Below the pieces are notes generated by a model. It worked only from the letters and a program-made list of their open reading frames with translations, made no database searches and was not told the DNA's origin. Shown here piece after piece: positions 1-5,199 of a stretch of DNA of 5,199 nucleotides. How positions within the stretch are numbered: the first letter of the stretch is position 1; every line of letters begins with the position of its first letter. Origin of the DNA: Candidatus Faecousia faecipullorum (lineage in GTDB: Bacteria > Bacillota > Clostridia > Oscillospirales > Oscillospiraceae); NCBI GenBank assembly GCA_018710805.1, contig DVJG01000052.1, positions 1-5,199 of the forward strand. Reading direction: 5' to 3'. The translations under genes and the position numbers were made by a program.

Positions 1-1106
1 AGATTCTGGAAACCAAGATTGTTGGCAACGCCAAGTGGGGCCGTGTAGAAAACGGCTGGATTTGCATGGACTATGTGGCCATGACCTCCTATGAGGAGAT
101 TCCTGGCAATGGCGGCAGCAGCGGCAGCGGCTCTTCCAGCACAGTTACCGATTCCAAGCCTGTGGTGTTCACGGGTCATGTGAACAAGGAAACCAACATT
201 TACAGAAGCACAACTGCTAAGGATGAGGAAATTGTCGGCAAGGTTACAAGCGGCAATCCCGTTACCATCCATGAACTCCTGAGCACCGTTGAGACCATTG
301 ACTCGGTAACAGATGAGAATGGCATAACTTCTGTGACCAAGCAGACCTATTACTGGGCCCGGGTGAACGACGGCTACATTCTCAGCCCCGACACCTGCGT
401 GGAACTGGATCCCATGAGTGAGCCCACCTATACCTTGACTGCCTCTGACAGCCAGAAGGTCTATACGGACGAAACCATGTCTGCCAAGGCGTTCACCCTC
501 CGTAAGGGCGACCAGGTGACGGTTACCAATGTGAAGATTCAGAAGGCTGACGTCCTTGCCATGGTTGAGTTCGAGGACGAGGCAGGTTGGATTCTCCTGT
601 CCAAGCTGACCAAGGGCGCTATCGACATCGAGGAGAGCAAGCCCACCGAACCCGGCAACCCCACCGATCCTACCAACCCCTCTAATCCCTCCGGACCTAT
701 CAATGGTTCCCTGGGCAACACCGGTGTGCGCCGCTACTCCGGCAAGGTCATCAACACCAATGAGCTGAATGTCCGTTCCACGGCTTCTCAGACTGCTTCC
801 AAGACCACCACCTTGAAGGGCGGCCAGGCCCTGGTGATTTACGAAACCACCATCAGTGAAGGCATGGCTTGGGGCCGCTGCGATGCCGGCTGGGTCTACC
901 TCTACTACGTGGACCTGACTCCCGTGGGCACCACCGCTGTGGATGCGCGTGTGGTCTATCAGGACAACACTCCCATTTACACCGACGCCTCCTGCTCTCA
1001 GGCTGCAGGCACCTATGTGAAGATGGCTGTGATTGATATCTACGAAGTGGTGGGCAAGATGGCCCGCACCGATCTGGGCTGGGTCAACACCGATAACCTT
1101 CTTTGA
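1..1106 (+). CDS. Multi-SH3-domain secreted/surface protein, C-terminal part (5' end outside window)
   Basis: The frame is open to the left edge: codons from base 3 read as the end of an SH3b domain (WGRVENGWICMDYV), so the Met at base 66 is internal and the true start lies upstream. Counting from that Met, a Gly/Ser linker (14-25) is followed by SH3-like units at about 36-114, 121-182, 222-285 and 289-346. Unit 4 is the most canonical (ELNVRS...LKGG...WGRCDAGWVYLYYV). Most units end in a Gly-Trp (or Gly-Tyr) motif before a beta strand. A Pro-every-third-residue linker (193-211) separates units 3 and 4. Bacterial SH3 domains typically bind cell-wall peptides or glycan and often accompany amidases, peptidases or adhesins. 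Whether a catalytic domain lies upstream cannot be seen. The gene ends in tandem stops (TGA TAA, 1104-1109) and has its own terminator, so it appears unrelated to the galactose genes downstream. The SH3-repeat call is firm; the exact function is unknown. Confidence 0.85.
   Translation, partial: ILETKIVGNAKWGRVENGWICMDYVAMTSYEEIPGNGGSSGSGSSSTVTDSKPVVFTGHVNKETNIYRSTTAKDEEIVGKVTSGNPVTIHELLSTVETIDSVTDENGITSVTKQTYYWARVNDGYILSPDTCVELDPMSEPTYTLTASDSQKVYTDETMSAKAFTLRKGDQVTVTNVKIQKADVLAMVEFEDEAGWILLSKLTKGAIDIEESKPTEPGNPTDPTNPSNPSGPINGSLGNTGVRRYSGKVINTNELNVRSTASQTASKTTTLKGGQALVIYETTISEGMAWGRCDAGWVYLYYVDLTPVGTTAVDARVVYQDNTPIYTDASCSQAAGTYVKMAVIDIYEVVGKMARTDLGWVNTDNLL
642..698 (+). repeat. Sequence encoding a (Pro-x-x)n linker between SH3 units
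   Basis: Proline occurs at every third residue, seven times in a row (PTE PGN PTD PTN PSN PSG P). The codons are varied (ccc, cct, ccg), so this is a protein-level repeat rather than a recent DNA slippage tract. It probably forms an extended polyproline-like spacer that holds the last two SH3 units away from the preceding ones. Confidence 0.7.
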
Positions 1107-1141
1107 TAACTCTCTTTATAGCTAACATATTCCAACGCGGA

Positions 1142-1173
1142 AAACACCCCTCGGCGAAAGCCGGGGGGTGTTT
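1142..1173 (+). terminator. Rho-independent terminator of the SH3-protein gene
   Basis: The arms AAACACCCCTCGGC (1142-1155) and GCCGGGGGGTGTTT (1160-1173) pair over 14 positions with a single T-G wobble and close on a GAAA (GNRA-type) tetraloop. Flanking bases (about 1134-1141 with 1174-1181) add imperfect pairing. The uridine tract is short (three T, then CCC), so termination relies mainly on the very stable stem. It lies about 35 bases after the stop and ahead of the galK promoter, insulating the operon from upstream transcription. Confidence 0.85.
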
Positions 1174-1198
1174 CCCACATTTGGAGAGGAATTATGAA

Positions 1199-1210
1199 AG
1201 AAATATTTCT
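1199..1210. repeat. 12-bp perfect palindrome upstream of the galK -35 box
   Basis: AGAAATATTTCT reads the same on both strands and ends 8 bases before the -35 hexamer. It could be an operator half-turn or simply A/T-rich, UP-element-like DNA. No second copy was noticed in the window, so a regulator site is only a possibility. Confidence 0.35.
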
Positions 1211-1218
1211 CATCCCCA

Positions 1219-1247
1219 TTGAAAGTCGGCGGAATATCTCGTATAAT
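1219..1247 (+). promoter_or_regulatory. Sigma-A type promoter of galK-galT
   Basis: TTGAAA (1219-1224) and TATAAT (1242-1247) are separated by exactly 17 bases. This is one mismatch from the consensus -35 and a perfect -10. Transcription should start near 1254, giving a leader of about 32 nt that carries the AAGGAGGTC ribosome binding site at 1272-1280. Such a strong core promoter on a sugar operon suggests control by a repressor, but no operator can be assigned with certainty. Confidence 0.85.
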
Positions 1248-1285
1248 GGAACAATGAAAAATGCAATCCGCAAGGAGGTCAAGCT

Positions 1286-2500
1286 ATGCCCAAACAGTAT
1301 GTTCTGACACACGAAAAGCGGGCGATGCTGGATGCCGGATTTACCCGGCAGTTCGCAGGCACGCCCACTGCCTATTTCTCGGCCCCCGGCCGCACGGAGA
1401 TCGGCGGCAATCACACCGACCACCAGCAAGGAAAGGTCCTGGCAGGAGCCGTGGACCTGGAATCCCTGGCAGCAGTCCGCTGCAACGACTCCGGAGAAAT
1501 CCGGATTCTGTCCGAGGGATACCCCCTGTGCACTGTAAAGTTAAACTGCCTGGAACCCCAGGAGGCGGAAGTGAACTCCACCGCCGCATTGGTTCGGGGC
1601 GTCGCCGCCAGATTCGTCCAGCTGGGTGCCAACATCTCCGGCTTTGACGCCTATGTGACCTCCACGGTGCTGCCCGGCTCCGGCCTGAGCTCCTCGGCGG
1701 CCTTTGAGGTCCTTATCGGCACCATCTGCAACTGCCTGTTCTTTGACGCCAAGCTTCCGGCTCCCGAGATTGCAAAAATCGGCCAGTATGCAGAAAACGT
1801 GTTCTTCGGCAAGCCTTGCGGCCTTATGGACCAGATGGCCTCCGCTGTGGGCAACCTGGTGTCCATTGACTTTGCCGATAAGGAAAACCCCGTCATTACT
1901 CCCATCGACTTTGACTTTTCCGCCAGCGGCTATGCTCTGTGCATCATCGATTCCAAGGCCAGCCATGCAGACCTCACCGACGAGTATGCCGCCATTCCCC
2001 AGGAGCTTTCCAAAATCTGCGCCCACTTTGGCAAGAAGGTCCTGCGGGAGGTCCCCGAGGACGACTTCTTTGCCGCGCTTCCCGCTCTGCGGAAAGAGTG
2101 TGGTGACCGGGCTGTCCTTCGAGCCGTCCACGTGTATGAAGATAACCGCCGGGTCAGTGCCCAGGTGGAAGCCCTGAAGGCCGGGAATTTTGATGCCTTC
2201 CTGAAGCTTGTGAAGGAATCCGGCTTCTCTTCCTATATGTATTTGCAGAATGTCATCCCCGCAGGATACAAGGAGCACCAGGACATGGCCATCGCCCTGG
2301 CGGCCTGTGAACGGCTTCTGGATGGCCGGGGCGCATTCCGGGTACACGGCGGCGGCTTTGCCGGAACCATCCAGGCCTTTGTGCCTGTCGATATGCTGGA
2401 GGGCTTCCGCAGCGGTATGGATGCCGTTCTGGGAGAAAATGCCTGCCATGTCCTATCCATTCGTCCCTGGGGCGGTGTGCAAGCGGAGGTAGAAGAATGA
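1286..2500 (+). CDS. galK: Galactokinase (GHMP kinase family)
   Basis: Phosphorylates galactose to galactose-1-phosphate with ATP in the cytoplasm, the first committed step of the Leloir pathway. At 404 aa it has family-typical length. All three GHMP motifs are present: the N-terminal galactokinase signature at 33-46 (APGRTEIGGNHTDH), the ATP loop at 129-137 (LPGSGLSSS), and the C-terminal glycine motif at 352-360 (RVHGGGFAG). CGLMDQ at 178-183 supplies the likely catalytic Asp182, with Arg36 and Asp45 as the other expected active-site residues. The signature is unusual: compared with the common GRxNLIGEHTDY form, Asn38 is Glu, Glu42 is Asn and Tyr46 is His. I recall this form in clostridial galactokinases but have not checked it. 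The start is set by AGGAGG at 1273-1278, 7 bases before ATG. It is first in the operon and overlaps galT by 4 bases, which supports galactose as the substrate. Confidence 0.95.
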   Translation: MPKQYVLTHEKRAMLDAGFTRQFAGTPTAYFSAPGRTEIGGNHTDHQQGKVLAGAVDLESLAAVRCNDSGEIRILSEGYPLCTVKLNCLEPQEAEVNSTAALVRGVAARFVQLGANISGFDAYVTSTVLPGSGLSSSAAFEVLIGTICNCLFFDAKLPAPEIAKIGQYAENVFFGKPCGLMDQMASAVGNLVSIDFADKENPVITPIDFDFSASGYALCIIDSKASHADLTDEYAAIPQELSKICAHFGKKVLREVPEDDFFAALPALRKECGDRAVLRAVHVYEDNRRVSAQVEALKAGNFDAFLKLVKESGFSSYMYLQNVIPAGYKEHQDMAIALAACERLLDGRGAFRVHGGGFAGTIQAFVPVDMLEGFRSGMDAVLGENACHVLSIRPWGGVQAEVEE

Positions 2501-3993
2501 AAATTGAAACTTACATTGACGCCCTGGTGTCCTATGCCATGAACTGCGGCCTGACGGAGCCTGTGGACCATGACGTGGCGGTGAATAAGATTCTGGAGAT
2601 TCTCCGCCTGGACAATTACGAGCCCAGCACCGAGCCCATGCCGGATGACTTGGAAGAAATTCTGAAAGGCCTGCTGGACTATGCGGTTTCCGCAGGGCTC
2701 TGCGAGGACAACATTACCGCCCGGGACCTCTTTGACACCAAACTCATGGGCGCACTGACCCCCATGCCCCGGGAAGTGCTGGCTAAGTTCCGGGAACTGA
2801 ACGCCGTCGATCCTGTGGCGGCTACGGACTATTACTATAAGCTCAGCCAGGATACGGACTACATCCGCCGTTACCGGGTCAAAAAGGACATGCGCTGGAA
2901 GTATGCCTCTCCCTACGGCGAACTGGACATTACCATCAACCTCAGCAAACCTGAAAAAGACCCCCGGGCCATTGCCGCCGCCAAGCTGGCGCCCCAGTCC
3001 GGTTATCCCAAATGCCTGCTGTGCAAGGAAAATGCAGGTTATGCAGGCCGCATGAACCATCCCGCCCGTCAGAATCACAGACCTCTGCCCTTTACCCTGG
3101 AAGGGGAGGACTGGTTCCTGCAATATTCCCCCTATGTTTACTACAATGAGCACTGCATCGTCTTCAACGGTGACCACCACCCCATGAAGATCGACAAGGG
3201 TGCCTTCCGGAAGCTGCTGGCTTTTGTGAAGGAGTTCCCCCACTACTTCGTGGGAAGCAACGCGGACCTGCCCATTGTGGGCGGCTCCATTCTCAGCCAC
3301 GAGCATTTCCAGGGCGGACATACCACCTTTGCCATGGAGCTGGCTCCCGTGGAAGAGACGCTGCACTTTGCCGGGTTTGAAGATGTGAAGGCGGGCATTG
3401 TCCGCTGGCCCCTCAGCGTAATCCGTCTGGAATCCACAGAGCCGGACCGACTGGCGGACCTGGCCGATAAGATTCTGACCACCTGGCGTGGCTATACCGA
3501 CGAGGCTGCCTTCATTTTCGCCGAAACCGATGGAGAACCCCACAATACCATTACCCCCATTGCAAGACGTGCAGGGGAGGCCTACCAGCTTGACCTGGTG
3601 CTGAGAAACAATATCACCACGGAGGAGTTCCCCTTGGGCGTGTACCACCCCCATCCAGAGCTGCACCACATTAAAAAGGAGAACATTGGCCTTATTGAGG
3701 TCATGGGCCTGGCTGTGCTTCCTGCCCGCCTGAAGGGGGAGCTGGATGCCCTGGGGACGGCCATTCTGGAGGGAAAGGATATCGCCCGGGATGAGGTCCT
3801 TGGGAAACACGCCCAGTGGGTGGAAGAGCTCAAGGGCCGCCATAACTTTACATCCGACAATGTGGCGGAAATTCTTCGCCAGGAAGTGGGCGCGGTGTTT
3901 ACCCGTGTCCTGGAGGACGCCGGTGTCTACAAGCTGACGGAGGATGGACGGGCTGCCTTCCGCCGCTTCGTGGAAGCTGTAAATCGGGTCTGA
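2497..3993 (+). CDS. galT: UDP-glucose--hexose-1-phosphate uridylyltransferase, class II (Firmicutes type)
   Basis: Transfers UMP from UDP-glucose to galactose-1-phosphate, giving UDP-galactose and glucose-1-phosphate, through a uridylylated histidine. At 498 aa it matches the long Firmicutes GalT family rather than the roughly 350-aa enterobacterial class. Diagnostic stretches are HPARQNHR (188-195), the active-site block GGSILSHEHFQGG (262-274) with His268-Glu-His270-Phe-Gln272, and GVYHPHPELHHIKKENIGLIE (381-401) followed by a conserved VMGLAVLPARL. Cys173 and Cys176 form a CxxC (KCLLC) that may be a metal site; this is inference. The start codon overlaps the galK stop (ATGA), and GGAGGT at 2485-2490 lies 6 bases upstream inside galK, indicating coupled translation. 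Transcription is expected from the galK promoter and ends at the hairpin 21 bases downstream. UDP-galactose 4-epimerase, needed to complete the cycle, is not in the window. Confidence 0.96.
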   Translation: MKIETYIDALVSYAMNCGLTEPVDHDVAVNKILEILRLDNYEPSTEPMPDDLEEILKGLLDYAVSAGLCEDNITARDLFDTKLMGALTPMPREVLAKFRELNAVDPVAATDYYYKLSQDTDYIRRYRVKKDMRWKYASPYGELDITINLSKPEKDPRAIAAAKLAPQSGYPKCLLCKENAGYAGRMNHPARQNHRPLPFTLEGEDWFLQYSPYVYYNEHCIVFNGDHHPMKIDKGAFRKLLAFVKEFPHYFVGSNADLPIVGGSILSHEHFQGGHTTFAMELAPVEETLHFAGFEDVKAGIVRWPLSVIRLESTEPDRLADLADKILTTWRGYTDEAAFIFAETDGEPHNTITPIARRAGEAYQLDLVLRNNITTEEFPLGVYHPHPELHHIKKENIGLIEVMGLAVLPARLKGELDALGTAILEGKDIARDEVLGKHAQWVEELKGRHNFTSDNVAEILRQEVGAVFTRVLEDAGVYKLTEDGRAAFRRFVEAVNRV

Positions 3994-4013
3994 TCCGGCA
4001 AATTTCTGAGATT

Positions 4014-4056
4014 ATGTTCCCATCTTGCGCTGTGTGCGCAAGATGGGAACATTTTT
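4014..4056 (+). terminator. Strong rho-independent terminator of galK-galT
   Basis: ATGTTCCCATCTTGCGC (4014-4030) and its exact reverse complement (4036-4052) form a 17-bp perfect stem with a TGTGT loop, followed by a run of five T (4052-4056). It lies 21 bases after the galT stop. The structure is symmetric but lacks an A-rich 5' flank, so it should act mainly on rightward transcription. It separates galKT from the sugar-binding-protein gene, which has its own promoter. Confidence 0.95.
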
Positions 4057-4162
4057 GGTGGGGCCATTTTTCTTGGGAAGACAGCATTGGAGAAACTATT
4101 GGAAGTTATGCACAAAACGAATGGCGCAAAATAATGCTATTTGCCGAATTTGTGAAAAAAAC

Positions 4163-4191
4163 TTTACAAAAATAAGCGTCAGTGGTATAGT
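4163..4191 (+). promoter_or_regulatory. Sigma-A type promoter of the sugar-binding-protein gene
   Basis: TTTACA (4163-4168) and TATAGT (4186-4191) are spaced by 17 bases, with an A-rich stretch just upstream (4155-4161) that could act as an UP element. The predicted start near 4198 gives an untranslated leader of about 127 nt, much longer than that of galK. TTTACA at the -35 and TGTAAA (4191-4196) overlapping the -10 also form a 6-bp inverted repeat bracketing the promoter, which may be coincidence. The stretch from the terminator to this promoter (4057-4162) shows no gene or RNA I can support. Confidence 0.8.
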
Positions 4192-4209
4192 GTAAATGCT
4201 CTCGAAATA

Positions 4210-4252
4210 TCGCGATTTTTCCAAATGTACATTTCTTGTTGCCAAATCGCGA
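4210..4252 (+). promoter_or_regulatory. Inverted repeat with internal palindrome in the mglB-like leader
   Basis: TCGCGATTT (4210-4218) and AAATCGCGA (4244-4252) are perfect 9-base inverted repeats 25 bases apart. The spacer contains a second, 12-bp perfect palindrome, AAATGTACATTT (4223-4234). Both lie just downstream of the predicted transcription start, a usual place for repressor operators, and the outer arms would also form a stem in the RNA. No T-run follows, so it is not a terminator. It matches no riboswitch class that I recognise. The repeats are directly visible; the regulatory role is inferred. Confidence 0.5.
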
Positions 4253-4267
4253 GGAGAGAAAACCTGA

Positions 4268-4294
4268 GCTATTCCCGGCAAATGCCGGATTAGC
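4268..4294 (+). promoter_or_regulatory. Small leader hairpin upstream of the mglB-like ribosome binding site
   Basis: GCTA (4268-4271) pairs with TAGC (4291-4294), and CCGGC (4275-4279) pairs with GCCGG (4284-4288) around an AAAT loop, with a small internal loop between them. It ends 17 bases before AGGAGG (4312-4317). It could stabilise the mRNA or keep the ribosome binding site open. There is no poly-T after the stem. Confidence 0.4.
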
Positions 4295-4324
4295 ATATTT
4301 TACATTCATTTAGGAGGAAACCAA

Positions 4325-4975
4325 ATGAAAAAGCTGATTGCTCTGCTGCTGGTTCTGGCTATGGCCCTGACTCTGGCAGCCTGCGGTGGCGAGACTGCCC
4401 CTGAGACCACCGCCGCTCCCGCTGAAACCGAGGCTCCCGCTGAGACCGAAGCCACTGAGGCTGCTGAGGCCCCCGCTGGCGACGTTAAGGTCAGCGTCTT
4501 CTGGTACGAGGAGAGCGACGTCTATCTGTCCTCTGTCCGTGACGCTCTGAACAAGGAACTGGACGCTCTGGGTGTTACTTACGACAACCAGTTCGCTGCT
4601 AACGACCAGGCCAAGCAGCTGGACCAGATCAAGACCGCTATCGCTGGCGGCTCCAACCTGCTGGTTGTCAACCAGGTCACTTCCGGCGCTGCTGACACCG
4701 CTGAGGACATCCTGAACGCTGCCGGCGAGATCCCCGTCATCTTCTTCAACCGTGCCATCGGCACCGACGGCTCTGAGCTGCCCGTGCTGGAAGGCCATGC
4801 CAACACCTGCTTCATCGGCACCGACGCCCCCGAGGCCGGCCACATGCAGGGCAAGATGATCGGCGAGTACGTCCTGGCCAACTATGACGACATCGACGTC
4901 AATGGCGACGGCTCCATCTCCTACGCCATGATGAAGGGCGACGAGGCCAACATCGAGGCTATCTACCGTACCTAG
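4325..4975 (+). CDS. mglB: MglB-like galactose/glucose-binding lipoprotein, cut by an in-frame TAG
   Basis: Substrate-binding component of a sugar ABC importer, anchored outside the membrane. Lipoprotein signal peptide MKKLIALLLVLAMALTLAAC has lipobox LAAC with lipidated Cys20, then an Ala/Glu/Thr/Pro tether (21-52), then a periplasmic-binding-protein type I fold from about 54. Features matching E. coli MglB include Asp65 and Tyr67 (ligand-facing D14/F16), FFN with Asn142 (N91), IGTD at 164-167, and a calcium-type loop DVNGDGSI (191-198) followed by MKG and Arg215 (R158). The H152 and D154 counterparts are Asn209 and Glu211, so the ligand may not be exactly galactose/glucose. Codon 217 is TAG where the family continues; homologous sequence runs on in the same frame to the window edge. 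Terminated here, the product would lack much of the C-terminal lobe and be non-functional. AGGAGG at 4312-4317, 7 bases before ATG, fixes the start. Codon use is strongly biased (leucine essentially all CTG), suggesting high expression. mglA and mglC would be expected downstream. Confidence 0.85.
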   Translation: MKKLIALLLVLAMALTLAACGGETAPETTAAPAETEAPAETEATEAAEAPAGDVKVSVFWYEESDVYLSSVRDALNKELDALGVTYDNQFAANDQAKQLDQIKTAIAGGSNLLVVNQVTSGAADTAEDILNAAGEIPVIFFNRAIGTDGSELPVLEGHANTCFIGTDAPEAGHMQGKMIGEYVLANYDDIDVNGDGSISYAMMKGDEANIEAIYRT

Positions 4976-4981
4976 TACGGT
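4965..4981 (+). repeat. Perfect 7-bp inverted repeat surrounding the premature TAG
   Basis: ACCGTAC (4965-4971) and GTACGGT (4975-4981) are exact reverse complements separated by only CTA (4972-4974). The T of the TAG (4973) is the centre base of the loop. With the presumed original CAG the arms would be unchanged, so the repeat predates the change and comes from ordinary codons. Confidence 0.75.
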
Positions 4982-5199
4982 GTTGAGGATGCCAACGCTG
5001 TTCTGACCGCTGCCGGCAAGCCCGCACTGGTCTACTTCGACGCTGCCAACACCGACTGCTACCAGGTTGACCAGGGTGGTGCTTGGTCCGCTGCTGCTGC
5101 TAAGGACTACATGGACACCAACTTCGTCTCCTACAACGAGGCCAACGGCAACATGATCGAGCTGGTTATCTGCAACAACGACGGCATGGCTGAAGGTGT
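4976..5199 (+). pseudogene. mglB: In-frame continuation of the MglB-like gene after the TAG (3' end outside window)
   Basis: The 74 complete codons after the TAG stay open in the same frame and read as the next part of the binding protein: YGVEDANAVL, then GGAW with Trp at 5084-5086 (matching MglB W183), then ELVICNNDGMAEG (matching EVVIANNDAMAMG, which includes ligand residue N211). Codon bias is the same as before the stop. No frameshift and no ribosome binding site for re-initiation are visible. The whole is therefore one gene with a single nonsense codon: a recent mutation, a base error in the assembly, or suppressed/recoded TAG. The sequence alone does not decide between these. Confidence 0.8.

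Noticed and set aside
66..68. ATG at 66 as the start of the SH3 protein
   Set aside because: The frame is open upstream and encodes the end of another SH3 unit; there is no ribosome binding site before this ATG.
1541..2449. 302-codon minus-strand frame opposite galK
   Set aside because: Low-complexity Gly/Ala/Val-rich shadow of galK without family motifs; the plus strand carries complete GHMP motifs.
2233..3843. 536-codon open frame on the minus strand opposite galT and the galK end
   Set aside because: It is the antisense shadow of strongly supported genes in G+C-biased codons, has no recognisable domain, and spans the galK/galT junction.
4210..4294. Attenuator-type terminator in the mglB leader
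   Set aside because: Neither leader hairpin is followed by a proper T-run, and the outer repeat has a 25-base loop.
4096..4309. Two overlapping minus-strand frames in the galT-mglB gap
   Set aside because: They run antisense over the promoter and leader elements, have no convincing ribosome binding site and resemble no known protein.
4057..4324. Catabolite-response (cre) element in the intergenic region
   Set aside because: I looked for a TGNNANCGNNNNCA-like site near the promoter and found no acceptable match.
4310..4843. 177-codon minus-strand frame opposite the sugar-binding-protein gene
   Set aside because: Gly/Ser/Leu-rich complement of a codon-biased lipoprotein gene; the plus strand has signal peptide, ribosome binding site and conserved motifs.
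1..5199. CRISPR array, insertion sequence, tRNA or phage genes
   Set aside because: No regularly spaced repeats, transposase-like protein, tRNA cloverleaf or phage protein was seen; the window is accounted for by four genes and their control regions.

Overview
The window looks like chromosomal DNA of a Gram-positive gut-type Firmicute, most likely a clostridial (Oscillospiraceae-like) commensal. This is inferred from moderately high G+C coding DNA, strong AGGAGG ribosome binding sites, textbook sigma-A promoters, a clostridial-style galactokinase, a class II (Firmicutes-type) GalT, and a lipoprotein sugar-binding protein with an Ala/Glu/Thr/Pro-rich tether. No 16S or other marker is present, so the genus is not determined.

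Layout, all on the + strand. (1) Bases 1-1106 are the 3' part of a secreted or cell-surface protein built from repeated bacterial SH3 domains, with its start off the left edge. It ends at tandem stops and a GNRA-loop terminator (about 1142-1173). (2) Bases 1219-1247 form a near-consensus promoter (TTGAAA, 17 bp, TATAAT) driving a two-gene galK-galT operon (1286-3993). The genes overlap by 4 bases, and the operon is closed by a perfect 17-bp-stem terminator (4014-4056). (3) The 331-base gap 3994-4324 holds that terminator, a second good promoter (TTTACA, 17 bp, TATAGT at 4163-4191), and an inferred leader of about 127 nt with a 9-bp inverted repeat, a 12-bp palindrome and a small hairpin. (4) From 4325 to the right edge lies an MglB-like galactose/glucose-type ABC transporter lipoprotein. 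It is interrupted by an in-frame TAG at 4973-4975, after which the same frame continues with well-conserved protein to the edge.

Together, the right two-thirds forms a hexose (probably galactose) uptake and Leloir-pathway locus. The binding protein captures the sugar for an ABC importer expected downstream, GalK makes galactose-1-phosphate, and GalT exchanges it with UDP-glucose to give UDP-galactose and glucose-1-phosphate. galE, galM and the permease/ATPase genes are not in the window.

The most notable points are the amber codon in the binding protein, whose first base sits at the centre of the loop of a perfect 7-bp inverted repeat; a reciprocal Asn/Glu exchange in the galactokinase signature; and the structured leader of the binding-protein gene. 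I did not find convincing evidence of a wholly new biological system. The rest is a recognisable carbohydrate-utilisation locus.
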